Part shown: one piece after another, positions 22,201 to 31,929 of the stretch | Numbering within the stretch: the stretch's first letter is position 1 | Layout of the letters: each line of letters begins with the position of its first letter | From: Corbicula japonica | Taxonomy: Eukaryota; Mollusca; Bivalvia; Venerida; Cyrenidae | Assembly: GCA_038501625.1 (NCBI GenBank) | Contig: JAZAYU010000697.1 | Location: 62,001-126,000 of the forward strand | DNA: 64,000 bases | Direction of reading: 5' to 3' | Translations under genes and position numbers: made by a program | Notes under the pieces: generated by a model | Seen by the model: the letters and a program-made list of their open reading frames with translations, nothing else | Told to the model about the DNA's origin: nothing | Database searches by the model: none

Positions 22201-24360
22201 ATATATGACATCGGATATTATGAATTACACTTTTTCTAAGGTTTTTCTTATTTGTGTATTAAACACAAAAGCCTGTTGTGAAAGCTTTGATGCCAAACGG
22301 GGAACTGAACGATAACTCAGAAATGTAAGTGCAACACTCCCAGTTTATTAAGTAGAGAATATAAGAGTCACAATTATTTTTGTTCTTAAACGGAGACGCC
22401 TTCTCGCAGTTTCAGAGATACCACGGCAAACCGAGTCATTTATTTAACGATTCGATTTCAGAAGAAACTACACCGAGAGCCGGGTGCAGTGGATTGGCAG
22501 GAGCGAGGAGGAAAATTCTTGTAGAAGACTCAAAAGAAAATATGTCTCAAGAATTGTCGAGGTTTGAACATGTTGTATCTAATTACAGAACATTACTTTT
22601 TGTTTGTTCTCTCTTGAACCTCTATGATACGCAGAATTAATTTTCTTAGATCCTTTGTCAAGTTTTATTTTAGTCGTTTACGATAAAACACATTGTGTTA
22701 TCTGAAAATCATACTCCTCTGGTTATTAAACGGTATATATGATATTGAACATTAATTTAGCATGCGTAAATACAAATCAAATTCTTGTTATTATTTTGAT
22801 CGAGGTCTGTGACCAAAACGCATCACAATATGTTGAAACTTAAACAGAAAATATTTTGAAACATTTGCAAATTTCAGAACATATTTGACATACTTGATGT
22901 TTCGCTTTGATTAATGAATTTGTCTTTACTTCTTATCTGTCAAAGAAAATAACCATTATAGATTGTAAACAGCTCGCTTTCTATGATGTAAATGCAATTC
23001 GAAAATTTGAGATCATTTATGGCCACTTTAGAGACTTCACGAATCTACCCCTTTGACGGTTTGGTATAACATGTCGGATTATCGCAAATGAAATGTATGC
23101 AATTGTTAGATATTCAAACAATTTCGTATACATGTGCACGAATTCGACAAAGCTTAGATCCGAATCGGCCTATTTTTCTAATCATATCACAGTAAAGTAC
23201 TTATTATCAGACACTAGTGAAGCCGGTGTTGAGAAGCTAGATTAAGGAACCCTTATAAAATGAGTTTGCTATCTTTTTAATTGTTCCTGTTATGTTTTTC
23301 AACATGTAATTCTGTCAAAATAGTCTATGTTAATGTCTAACTGACACGTAGTACTACTTGACGAAATTTCAAATGACATTGCTGATTGCGTCCATGTAAG
23401 CCTAACTGTTTATGTGTCGAAATGGACATGGGCGCTAAGCACGCCCTGCTTTGCAGGATATGCATGTTCCTTTTCAATCTTATATGTATAAACATATGAA
23501 AATAATAGCTGGAATAGACAAAATCAATGTCAATGTTTCTTATTCTAGTTTAAAAGAATGGGTATAAGAAGTTCGATTTTGGAGTATCACATGTAATATA
23601 TGTACGTCGCCCTGATTGGTTTTGTCATTTTGATGATTGTGACAGAGCTGAAAAGCCTTAAAGAAAACTCATATTTTTAGAGCCCTTGTTGCGAGATTTC
23701 TTTTTACCACGTTAGTGTGGACGTAAATATGCAATTTTAGGACTAATTCTGAAGAGATGTCAAAGTCGGAATCTGCATCACATGCGTTTGCAAATATGAG
23801 CTACACAACTACGAGTTCTGACATTAATGATGTTGAAAACTACGACAGCTGGGATTTAAACGATGAGGCATGGATCGAGGATGTCATGACAACAAACGAC
23901 TTAACGAGGGGTGTTGATAGTGGACTAAAGGAAGAACCTGAAATGTCGCTTTCTCTCCAGAACAATAGTGAAGGTAGATGTTAATTTGTTTGCTTGCCTA
24001 TACTAGTAAAGAAAACTTGCTTTATAGTTTTTTTAATAATAGTTAGAAGTCGACTGGATAAAAGAGAAGTGCAAAAAATCATATATGTTAATTTATTTAC
24101 TATAATAAAGAATAGTCTTTCCTTTCATTTATAACCCAGAAGGTTCTCAGCAAGTATTGAAGAGAAATGACCAACACTTCATATTATGTAACATAAACAG
24201 TAGGGATTTAATAACATATGCAAAAGAACCGTCACATTCCCTCTTTTGTAGCACAATTATGCACCTGAGCATGTTTACAAAGATAAAGGCTAATGTACAC
24301 ATGTGCAAATGTGCGATGCGCAGACAACATGATTCCGGCTCAAGTCTATATAATCGTTAA
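16226..24360 (+). CDS. short RPA70-like protein with two OB folds (multi-exon)
   Basis: The product would bind single-stranded DNA, as RPA70 does in replication and repair. Proposed exons: 16226-16287, 16642-16819, 17444-17630, 18903-19030, 19837-19909, 21503-21628, (22272/22285-22324 uncertain), ~22395-22561, 23741-23973 and 24140-24360. Exons 1-6 join with consistent phases and GT-AG sites. Exons 1-3 form DBD-A and exons 4-6 DBD-B. The four positions equivalent to human RPA70 F238, F269, W361 and F386 are all aromatic here (F, Y, W, Y). The N-terminal DBD-F and the zinc-containing DBD-C of full RPA70 (~600 residues) are absent; this product is ~340-370 residues with an unrecognised acidic C-terminal part. 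It is therefore a truncated paralogue rather than RPA1 itself (inference). An AATAAA lies 27 bp after the stop. Confidence 0.8.
16642..16819 (+). CDS. RPA-like exon 2 (DBD-A)
   Basis: The acceptor 'ataaag|t' is the only one that keeps the phase from exon 1. The exon encodes KWEICARVIRKSEKKWTD and FKVMLEDDTAKIEALVFGE, the central strands of an RPA OB fold with the DNA-stacking Phe in VFGE. Donor 'aag|gtatt', phase 0. Confidence 0.85.
17098..17345 (+). repeat. dispersed repeat A, full copy in intron 2
   Basis: ~250 bp with 'ctggtttaaaccc', 'tgaccgttccaaggcggtaa' and 'ggctgtgtctg.tgg'. It matches 24430-24600 and 43678-43925. SINE-sized; it has no clear pol III boxes. Confidence 0.8.
17444..17630 (+). 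CDS. RPA-like exon 3 (end of DBD-A, linker)
   Basis: Begins VYYISNGSLKQVNKNYQSV, the hallmark strand of DBD-A with an aromatic stacking residue (Tyr). It continues through the 'YEIYLDHTTTVVSC' strand and an interdomain linker. Acceptor 'ttttag|gttt', donor 'gatag|gtacg', phase 1. Confidence 0.85.
18073..18320 (+). repeat. dispersed repeat B, copy 2 in intron 3
   Basis: Direct-oriented second copy of 15699-15940. Confidence 0.85.
18903..19030 (+). CDS. RPA-like exon 4 (DBD-B)
   Basis: Encodes TIGKLTMIGTLEMKGG and RKIQLTDSSDDTTVSVALWGKH. The Trp of the ALWG motif is the conserved DBD-B stacking residue. Flanked by 'ttcaag|' and '|gtatgt'. Confidence 0.85.
19837..19909 (+). CDS. RPA-like exon 5 (DBD-B)
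   Basis: Encodes ATEFKGIPLGRVISVKNVTV and then NTYLG, the strand-turn that in RPA70 carries the second DBD-B aromatic (Tyr here). Acceptor 'ttgcag|', donor 'ctag|gtac'. Confidence 0.85.
19910..21502. other. large intron 5, no element recognised
   Basis: 1.6 kb of AT-rich sequence. A phrase 'gcaactattatcccttta' occurs twice (20268 and 20792). No ORF or TE domain was recognised. Confidence 0.4.
21503..21628 (+). CDS. RPA-like exon 6 (end of DBD-B)
   Basis: Starts with the acceptor 'ctatag|gaaacc' and encodes GNQVLYSTVNTVIDYNPTNK, closing DBD-B, followed by a polar segment ending at donor 'tctg|gtaag'. A second possible donor (AAGAAT|gtaaga, ~21634) would change the phase of what follows. Confidence 0.8.
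22272..22324 (+). CDS. possible RPA-like exon 7 (uncertain)
   Basis: A short candidate ending at a 'gtaagt' donor encodes VVKALMPNGELNDNSE in one frame. Whether it is used, and from which acceptor (22272 or 22285), depends on the exon 6 donor and exon 8 acceptor; skipping it also keeps the phase. Treat as tentative. Confidence 0.3.
22395..22561 (+). CDS. RPA-like exon 8
   Basis: This open segment encodes FQRYHGKPSHLFNDSISEET and a basic ARRKILVEDSKEN stretch. It ends at 'tcgag|gtttg' in phase 2, which fits exon 9. The acceptor is ambiguous among four AGs between 22394 and 22415. No domain was recognised. Confidence 0.55.
23741..23973 (+). CDS. RPA-like exon 9, acidic
   Basis: Acceptor 'attttag|g', phase fitting exon 8. 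It encodes a Ser/Thr-rich and then acidic tail (ENYDSWDLNDEAWIEDVM). The motif resembles acidic protein-interaction peptides, but that is only a resemblance. It ends at 'gaag|gtaga' or runs to a stop at 23984. Confidence 0.55.
24140..24360 (+). CDS. possible RPA-like terminal exon
   Basis: After acceptor 'aacccag|' a frame of ~73 codons stays open to a TAA at 24358-24360 in the phase set by exon 9. Composition is less protein-like in its second half, so the true end may be the alternative stop in exon 9. Confidence 0.4.
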
Positions 24361-24386
24361 TCGTTTGCAATTTTGATATAATTTAT

Positions 24387-24392
24387 AATAAA
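24387..24392 (+). other. polyadenylation signal AATAAA
   Basis: AATAAA lies 27 bp after the last proposed stop of the RPA-like gene, in very AT-rich sequence. It could occur by chance. Confidence 0.4.
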
Positions 24393-24429
24393 TTTATTAA
24401 ACAGTTAATATAATAAATTATTTATACAG

Positions 24430-24600
24430 TTAATTATACGGTAACCCCTCGGGTTCTCACTTTCGTTACTTGTTTGTGGCGTCTATTTTGATTATTGTAA
24501 TACCTTTCTCTCTTCTTTTTGGCTGTGTGGGGAGGCTGTGTCTGCTGGTTCTGGCTATTCCTGATATGCATTTTTAATTTTTTTCTTTTATGTATATATA
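24430..24600 (+). repeat. dispersed repeat A, partial copy
   Basis: Matches the second half of 17098-17345, starting at 'ggtaacccctcgggttctca', just after the RPA-like gene. Confidence 0.75.
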
Positions 24601-26068
24601 GCTGTCCGTTACACATTTTGAAACTAAATAAAAAGCTTATGAAGGTGTTTATTACACAAAAACTTTACATCACTCCTGATGAAGTTAATTTTTCCATTAA
24701 ACATTTATCCAGTATTTCAGAGTTTATCAAAAACTAGGCACGAAATATAAATTGTTGCCACTGCTGGTCTTGGTGCTTTTTTACATGACCAATCCCGGAG
24801 TTAAAGATATACGGCTAACTCTCGGCAGTCCAGATAATTTATTTTCAAAGAAAATATGTGTAACAACCAAGGTTTAATAATAGTTTATGTCCATTCAGAT
24901 GTCCATAATAAATACAATAGACCAAATATGCAGATACTGTACACAGGTGTACAGAAGAACATGAGACCTGCAAATAAACAATTAAGGATGCTTAGAACAA
25001 TATTACATTATCAATTATACATGGTATGAAAAGTGACTTATTTGCAATGCAAACCAAAATATAATATTCATTACAAACAATACAAAACTATAATTCTAAG
25101 GTTGTCATCATTCCATTCCTTCAGAATGTCTGTTTATAATAATGAAAATATATGTTTCCATAGACATCTAAAATATATAATTTCTATATATAGCTGCTAG
25201 ATTACAATAAATGTACCATTATTATAGAACTTACAGATTTGATCAATCCCTGCACATCAAAGTTTCATGAAAACTCTCGCGCATCCAAAAATCATCAGTC
25301 TGTCTCCATGACACTTGTGATGAGGTAAGCTGTAAATCAAATCCATAAACATTCATGAATTTGTAACGAGAACAGACAGAATAGAAAATATTCAACTCTG
25401 CAATCTCCAGCATCGATCCGCTCGCGAAAACTCATGTCAAATGAGAATAATGCGATAGACAAACAAGCAGAACAACCAACCAACTATACAGACATAACAT
25501 CCATCATTTCAAGCATTAATGCATACCAAACTACATCCTAAAATCGCTTTCAAAGTACTAGAAATAATTCACTACTAACACACCATCACAAGATCCTACT
25601 TCTACAAAATCTACGTGCACACTGAGATCAGTTGACTATTTCCCACCACAAACGAGAATAGCCTAAAACATTTCACTAACCATGTTCTAAAAATCGGTAC
25701 AACAACATCAACAGACTCATTCAAATAAAGAGGTTTGCAAATAGATATCATAAAAATCTGGTCCCGTTACAAAATGTAACTGTAAATAAATAATTTATAA
25801 GGGGAAACAATAACATTTGCATCGTGCAAGTAATGAAACCATTCAAAGGTGAACGTTTGTCTGCCCTTTCCCACATTGTATAGCTTCTTCGTTAACTATT
25901 TATCAAGTCTACTAAACAGATTTGTTTTTTATGTTTTCGTCTTTATCGAGGTGGGAAATATCAAGTTTAACACACTTTCTTTACTAAAAGCAAAAACATG
26001 CATACCGATGATAGTGACTGAATTCTTATTTCAGAATTAAACGTGATTATGTGCATTCGTATTAAGAC
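24601..26068. other. no gene seen
   Basis: This is AT-rich intergenic sequence. The stretch 25260-25800 is richer in A and C on this strand than its surroundings, but no ORF or family was recognised. Confidence 0.35.
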
Positions 26069-26420
26069 AGACTAGAATCTCGACCAAGAACTAAAGTGTT
26101 TCGTCCAAGAAAAAATGTTCTTGACAAGAACTAAATTTAAAGACTGGCAACCATAGGTTTAGATGAAATTCCTGGTTATAACTAAAACCCATCTTTCTCG
26201 GCAGGAACTCAAGTTCTTGATCTGAAAACTATGATTCTAGCTGGAAACTTTAGATCCCGTCCAAAATAAAAAGAACTACGGCTATTATTAGAAAACCGTA
26301 GAAGTTATCGATAAAGATTTCGGTTGTCGCCATCGCTCCTTGCAAATAGTATATTTCTTGATTTAAAAACCTTGGTTCCCAACAAAAACATGTAGTTTCC
26401 AACTGAGAAACCTTGCCGAA
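26068..26420. repeat. degenerate short tandem repeat
   Basis: Loosely repeated ~20-bp phrases around 'aagaactaaagttcttg' / 'ccaagaaccttggttcc' suggest a decayed minisatellite. Individual units differ too much to give a consensus by eye. Confidence 0.4.
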
Positions 26421-27130
26421 TAACTGGATGCGTATGTCAAACTGGGCTTTGTTGTTTTAAATACTTGTTAAAGGGTGCAATTTTATAAAGATTTTACTTA
26501 TTTTGCTTTTGACAATAATTTTTGTAAATTTAAATATTTTCTAAGTTCAAAAATACCTTTACATATTTAAATTACTGATAAGGCAGCTTTTATGAATATA
26601 GAACCGTTTTATTCCTTTCTAACACATTCTAAAGTCGAATTTTATATTATACTTATGAAAAAGTCAATTATGCATATCAGAATTGGCTAATCCAGAAGAC
26701 ACAGCCAATAAAACGTGTTCAGCAAGTTATTTGACGGACTCATGAGATCAGCACTTTAAATTTGGAGATCAAAACTTACTGCATTCATTGTGAAGGGAGT
26801 AACGAAAGAAAAAAAACACGAAGACTTTTCTGTTTTGGGACATAGAATATTTTCTTATTTCAATAAAAAATGGGGTTATTATAAATTATTTGTAAACACT
26901 TGTAGCAAGAAGTACGCAAAGAAGGAAACAGTTGAGCGGTTTTCTCTATGGCAAAGTAAATTGTGTATTTATAATTGGAGGAGAATATCACCAGTTGCTT
27001 GGGAAGAGTTGCAGTGGCTGACTATATCTATTGGTATGGGTAAATTACAGGATGTGACCCATTATCTTTGTTGTTGTTTTTTTCTTGCTAAAACATCTCA
27101 GGGTGGTACTGTTACTCGGTGAATAATGTC
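26421..27130. other. unidentified region with one 110-codon ORF
   Basis: An open frame at 26790-27122 (+) contains 'GHRIFSYFNKKWGYYKLF' and an IYNWRR-like segment, but no recognisable domain. It may be chance or a pseudogene. Confidence 0.2.
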
Positions 27131-27135
27131 TTTAC

Positions 27136-27250
27136 AGTAAAACTCCATTAAGGTCCTCTGTTAATCCGGGATCCTTTAAAAACCGGAAACAATTATGGTA
27201 ACAAAAACTACCGAATACCGCGGAACCTCCGAATTTCGGAAACCGGATAT
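27136..27250. mobile_element. single pogo/Tigger-like terminus
   Basis: 'cagtaaaactccattaaggt' followed by repeated 'gttaatccggga', 'aaaaaccggaaac' and 'ttcggaaaccggat' resembles pogo/Tigger termini. No matching inverted end is seen downstream, so this is a fragment. Confidence 0.35.
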
Positions 27251-27871
27251 ATTTTTTCAACATTTGTGCCATTTGTGAATTAAAAATAAATTAAATAATC
27301 CAATTGTATCATTTTTTCACAAGTGTCAAAGTATGTGTATTGTTACAAGACAATGCTTAGAATAACACTTAAATATGAAGTGTTATGTTATAACGGTACA
27401 GCAACAAACAAACCTTTCGCCATAATTCCATTTTTACCATTACACTCTGTTCACTTCATTGATTAAAAATCCGACACGTGTATTATTCCTATAAATTTTA
27501 CTACCGTGTAAGTAACACGGGAAAGTGACAGGTGACAGCCGAGTGGAAAGCGTGCGCTATCCGCTCGGCCGACGCGGTCATAATCAAACAAAATAATTAT
27601 GCTCTAATTTGGGCTCTCCTCTAAAAACCATGCCGTGAACGGATTATAATATTGTTTATGTATATATGTTCTCTTGTTTATGTATTTTACATACAGAGAA
27701 AAGAAAATGAAATAAACTTGAAACTTGAAGCCACAGTTTATAATTTAAGCAAACATTAAACTTATAATCACGTCGATTCAACAAACTTTTATAGAGCAAT
27801 GCTTTCACAGTTGGAACAGCCATATGCAAAGCTCAAGAAAGTTTACTAATTATAAAATTTCATAAAAGACA

Positions 27872-27948
27872 GAAATCACATTAGTATTTTGCCTAGTGTC
27901 TTTACTTAGAAAATCACATTAGTATTTTGCCTAGTGTCTTTACTTAGA
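27872..27948. repeat. 38-bp tandem duplication
   Basis: 'aaatcacattagtattttgc' occurs at 27873 and 27911 with identical following sequence (period 38). Confidence 0.85.
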
Positions 27949-28518
27949 ATTGCATTATTTCAAAACAGGACATGTAAATTTGCCAGTTGAATAGGCAGGT
28001 GGATTAATTTATACAATAAAACGAAAGAAAGTGTAATCTGTATTTTTTAAATGATGTATGTGACGGTTATCACTATTTTCTAGTGTCCCTACTTAAAATC
28101 TAAATGTAATAAACGAGTATTATTTAACACACCCGATCACTTTTAAATTTTAAGCATGTATATACTTAGATTCCCTCAAAACACTCTTAAACGCCGGCAA
28201 ATTTGTACTTAACATTATGATTTTTCAACCCGGGATACTGGCAACCTTATTCAGCTAAATAATCTTGTTGTCATGATTACATATAACGAGAAACACAACT
28301 TCACAGAGGTGATAACGGCAAAAAATATCCATAAATTACATTGGCAAATGCTGTGTGTATTATAAAAAGATATTATTAGGTCAATAATTATGTGAGGAAA
28401 ATTATTTGAAGAATTAGCTTGGGCCGAGTCTAACTGCTAAATCTTTTTGGTTATTTTAATGCTTTGTGTTAAATAAGCATGTTTGAACGGTAAAGTCCGA
28501 GGACTTCCGTCAGATGGT

Positions 28519-28526
28519 ATAAAAGC
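28519..28526 (+). promoter_or_regulatory. candidate LTR TATA box
   Basis: TATAAAAG in the first part of the LTR (U3 position), conserved in both LTRs. Confidence 0.5.
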
Positions 28527-28720
28527 AATTACCGTTCATTGATACGGGGCAGTCTGTCGCCGAGTGTCGAGGTATTCACATCGTTGAGATTCAATAATTT
28601 GGTCTGCATTATAGGTCCAATATAGTACATATCTGTACTAGGGCATATTGACCGGGTTGTTTCGTTCAACATGTATGATGTGAATAGTATTGGTTGAAGC
28701 TAGGGTTGATAGGGTTTTGA

Positions 28721-29020
28721 GATAGTGTCTTCAGACAATTGCTGGAAACACATGCGTCTGAAACACTTGTGTCCCTAAGGTAGCTTCAGAGTAGATGTTG
28801 AGCAAAGGGTATTTAGATAGTGTCCTCAGACAATTGCTGGAAACACATGCGTCTGAAACACTTGTGTCCCTAAGGTAGCTTCAGAGTAGGTGATGAGGAT
28901 AGGGTTTCTAGATAGTGCCTTCAGACAATTGCTGGAAACACATGCGTCTGAGACATTTCTGTCCCTTAGGTAGCTTCAGAATAGGTGCTGAGGATAGGTT
29001 TCAGGTTAGACAGTGTTCCC
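28721..29020 (+). repeat. 95-bp tandem repeats inside the 5' LTR
   Basis: Units begin 'gatagtg(t/c)cttcagac' at 28721, 28816 and 28911, with a diverged one at ~29009. The 3' LTR keeps only the first unit and the edge of another (30592, 30687). Confidence 0.9.
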
Positions 29021-29657
29021 AGACTATTGCTGACGAAGAGGTTCTCGCATCCTCGGGATATCACATAGGTCTGAGACACTATTGTTCAGCAGCGGTTTAG
29101 TGTTGAGGGTATGTTTGAAGGCGTTTTGCTTGAGGTTTTGTTTAGATGTGATTTGTTGACTTTGTTGAGCAGAATTTGAAAGTTTTAGTTGCTCAGGTTT
29201 GCTTTATGCAAGTGTGTTATTGTTTGAGGATCTGTTGAAAGTAGTTCGAAACATCATTGTGTTTCATATAGTTTTATTGCTCAGCATATGCGCTGAGATC
29301 GTGCTTGAAGTTCGTGTGTGATTGTTATGTTTCGGACTGTGATTTTTGTTTGGGTGAGCGGTTGAAACTTTAGTTTGAGATCAATTATTTGTCCAGGTGG
29401 TTCATTGTCCTGGAGATTGTTTTCATATGTTCAGCCGATTCTCACTTTGATTATGTTGTTTCATCCCAATCATTTCAGCAATCATTGAAATCATTTTGAA
29501 GCAAAGTAGCTTAGAAAAATTCATTATATTGTTTAACCAAAATACATTGCTCAGCTATATATGTTGAAATCATTTTTGAGAGAAAAATTATTATATATTT
29601 AAGCTGAGACAAATAGTCTGTTTTATGTGCCTTCCGCTCGGGGCACGTTACAAAAAT

Positions 29658-29675
29658 TGGTGGCAGCGGTGGGAT
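29658..29675 (+). other. primer-binding site (tRNA-Leu type)
   Basis: TGGTGGCAGCGGTGGGAT lies 5 bases after the 5' LTR. It is complementary to an 18-nt tRNA 3' end of the kind found in leucine tRNAs (…CCGCTGCCA plus CCA). Confidence 0.7.
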
Positions 29676-30262
29676 ACCACAGAACTACAATACCAGTAGT
29701 TGATCCACGTCTGGACACAAGATTTTTTTTAAGTGCGTTAGGATCAAGCGATCGACAATCAAACAATTTTCGAACCACGCTAGCTTGATTCATCAAAATA
29801 TTTAACCGGAATGGCTTAACCGTGATCTCGGAATATGTTAGAAGTACGTGATAATGTTGTGGCGAACAAGGTTGAGAGTAATTTTGAAAATGGAAGTCAG
29901 ATGAATATGAGCCCCGAAAATTCATTCCGGGTGCTGAAGTATGATGTTATTCTCAGACATAAAGTGGCGTTTTATGATAGAGATTTTATTGTCTGAGCAG
30001 GAGAAGATGGCTATTAAGTTGTTTAATATTAGAAAAGGATATAAGGTGAGAAGCTAATGAATATGTGTCAAGAAAAGGTTTTCTGGTGAAGCTAGGTAGC
30101 GTAGCCGAGAATTTTAGAAATTCAGAAGCTGGGATAAGATGAAAAACATACTTGAATGTTGAGTCAAATTAAGTAGGTCTGATAATGAATTTTCAAGATA
30201 TATTATTGTGTCTTAGTTAAATTGTGTTCATGCGGGACGCATGTAGTCGGAGGCGAGGGTAA

Positions 30263-31326
30263 TGTGAGGAAAATTATTTGAAGAATTAGCTTGGTCCGAG
30301 TCTAACTGCTAAATCTTTTTGGTTATTTTAATGCTTTGTGTTAAATAACCATGTTTGAACGGTAAAGTCCGAGGACTTCCGTCAGATGGTATAAAAGCAA
30401 TTACCGTTCATTGATACGGGGCAGTCTGTCGCCGAGTGTCGAGGTATTCACATCGTTGAGATTCAATAATTTGGTCTGCATTATAGGTCCAATAAAGTAC
30501 ATATCTGTACTAGGGCATATTGACCGGGTTGTTTCGTTCAACATGTATGATGTGAATAGTATTGGTTGAAGCTAGGGTTGATAGGGTTTTGAGATAGTGT
30601 CTTCAGACAATTGCTGGAAACACATGCGTCTGAAACACTTGTGTCCCTAAGGTAGCTTCAGAGTAGATGTTGAGCAAAGGGTATTTAGATAGTGTCCTCA
30701 GACAATTGCTGACGAAGAGGTTCTCGCATCCTCGGGATATCACATAGGTCTGAGACACTATTGTTCAGCAGCGGTTTAGTGTTGAGGGTATGTTTGAAGG
30801 CGTTTTGCTTGAGGTTTTGTTTAGATGTGATTTGTTGACTTTGTTGAGCAGAATTTGAAAGTTTTAGTTGCTCAGGTTTGCTTTATGCAAGTGTGTTATT
30901 GTTTGAGGATCTGTTGAAAGTAGTTCGAAACATCATTGTGTTTCATATAGTTTTATTGCTCAGCATATGCGCTGAGATCGTGCTTGAAGTTCGTGTGTGA
31001 TTGTTATGTTTCGGACTGTGATTTTTGTTTGGGTGAGCGGTTGAAACTTTGAGATCAATTATTTGTCCAGGTGGTTCATTGTCCTGGAGATTGTTTTCAT
31101 ATGTTCAGCCGATTCTCACTTTGATTATGTTGTTTCATCCCAATCATTTCAGCAATCATTGAAATCATTTTGAAGCAAAGTAGCTTAGAAAAATTCATTA
31201 TATTGTTTAACCAAAATACATTGCTCAGCCATATATGTTGAAATCATTTTTGAGAGAAAAATTATTATATATTTAAGCTGAGACAAATAGTCTGTTTTAT
31301 GTGCCTTCCGCTCGGGGCACGTTACA
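30263..31326 (+). repeat. 3' LTR, 1064 bp
   Basis: Same ends as the 5' LTR. It is shorter by 193 bp (two tandem units) plus a 5-bp gap near 31049. It is preceded by 'ggaggcgagggtaa', a candidate polypurine tract. Confidence 0.92.
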
Positions 31327-31925
31327 ATTAATTAATCGATATTTTATTGAGTCATTTATGTATTTCGTACACTAATTTACCAGTTTATTCCACATAGGCA
31401 AAGCTAGTATCCAGAAAGCAAACATTTACCCAGAAATCTTTAGTGAATGCCCCCAAACCTGAATCTGCCTGAGTTTTTACCTGATGGAAAGAAAAAAAAT
31501 AGTATTTTAATATGTCTCTTTTAAATTCTACAGTTGAAAAGTCAAACCCTGAATTTCAAAGAGAAAGAAAACGTAGATCAGATTTGGAGCTGGGTCTCAT
31601 TGTGGCTAGTGAATCGAAGAAGAAGAAGAATAAATGGGAGAAAAGGGTAAAGGATAATTGTATAATATGCCTATCCATTTCTCATTCATTTTCGCCCTTC
31701 CCTTTCTCCTCGTTGGAGAAGTCGATAAGCTAGTTCTAGATAACTTCATGCATTTTATTTAAAGATTGTATGTCAGTGAGTGGTTCATTCAACTTTTATA
31801 TGATTATATTGATAATATATGATAAAAGTCATTTTTTTCACACAAATTGTTAATTTTGTTAGATACTTCAAACAGTTTTACAAATAATTTCGGAAAGTTT
31901 AGAACGAACCTAAAAGCGTGGTTGT
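31327..31925. other. no gene seen
   Basis: AT-rich spacer. A 73-codon frame at 31512-31733 has no recognisable domain. Confidence 0.35.
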
Positions 31926-31929
31926 TTAT

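Larger units (their letters stand above)
28391..29652 (+). repeat. 5' LTR, 1262 bp
   Basis: Starts TGTGAGG and ends GTTACA. It contains a TATAAAAG box at 28519-28526 (30390 in the other LTR) and four ~95-bp tandem repeats (28721-29020), against two in the 3' LTR. Confidence 0.92.
28391..31326 (+). mobile_element. non-autonomous LTR retrotransposon (LARD/TRIM-like)
   Basis: Two nearly identical direct LTRs (TGTGAGG...GTTACA, 28391-29652 and 30263-31326) surround only 610 bp. The flanks carry ATTA on both sides (target duplication). A primer-binding site follows the left LTR (29658-29675) and a purine-rich tract precedes the right one. The interior has no gag or pol. The element must have been mobilised in trans. 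The few substitutions between LTRs show it is young. Confidence 0.9.

Noticed and set aside
27535..27585. tRNA-like stretch on the minus strand (ggccgagcggatagcgcac)
   Set aside because: It resembles an A box but has no convincing B box or cloverleaf; at most a SINE fragment.
28915..29925. ORFs at 28915-29100 (+) and 29623-29925 (-)
   Set aside because: They lie in or across the LTR and primer-binding site and show no domain.
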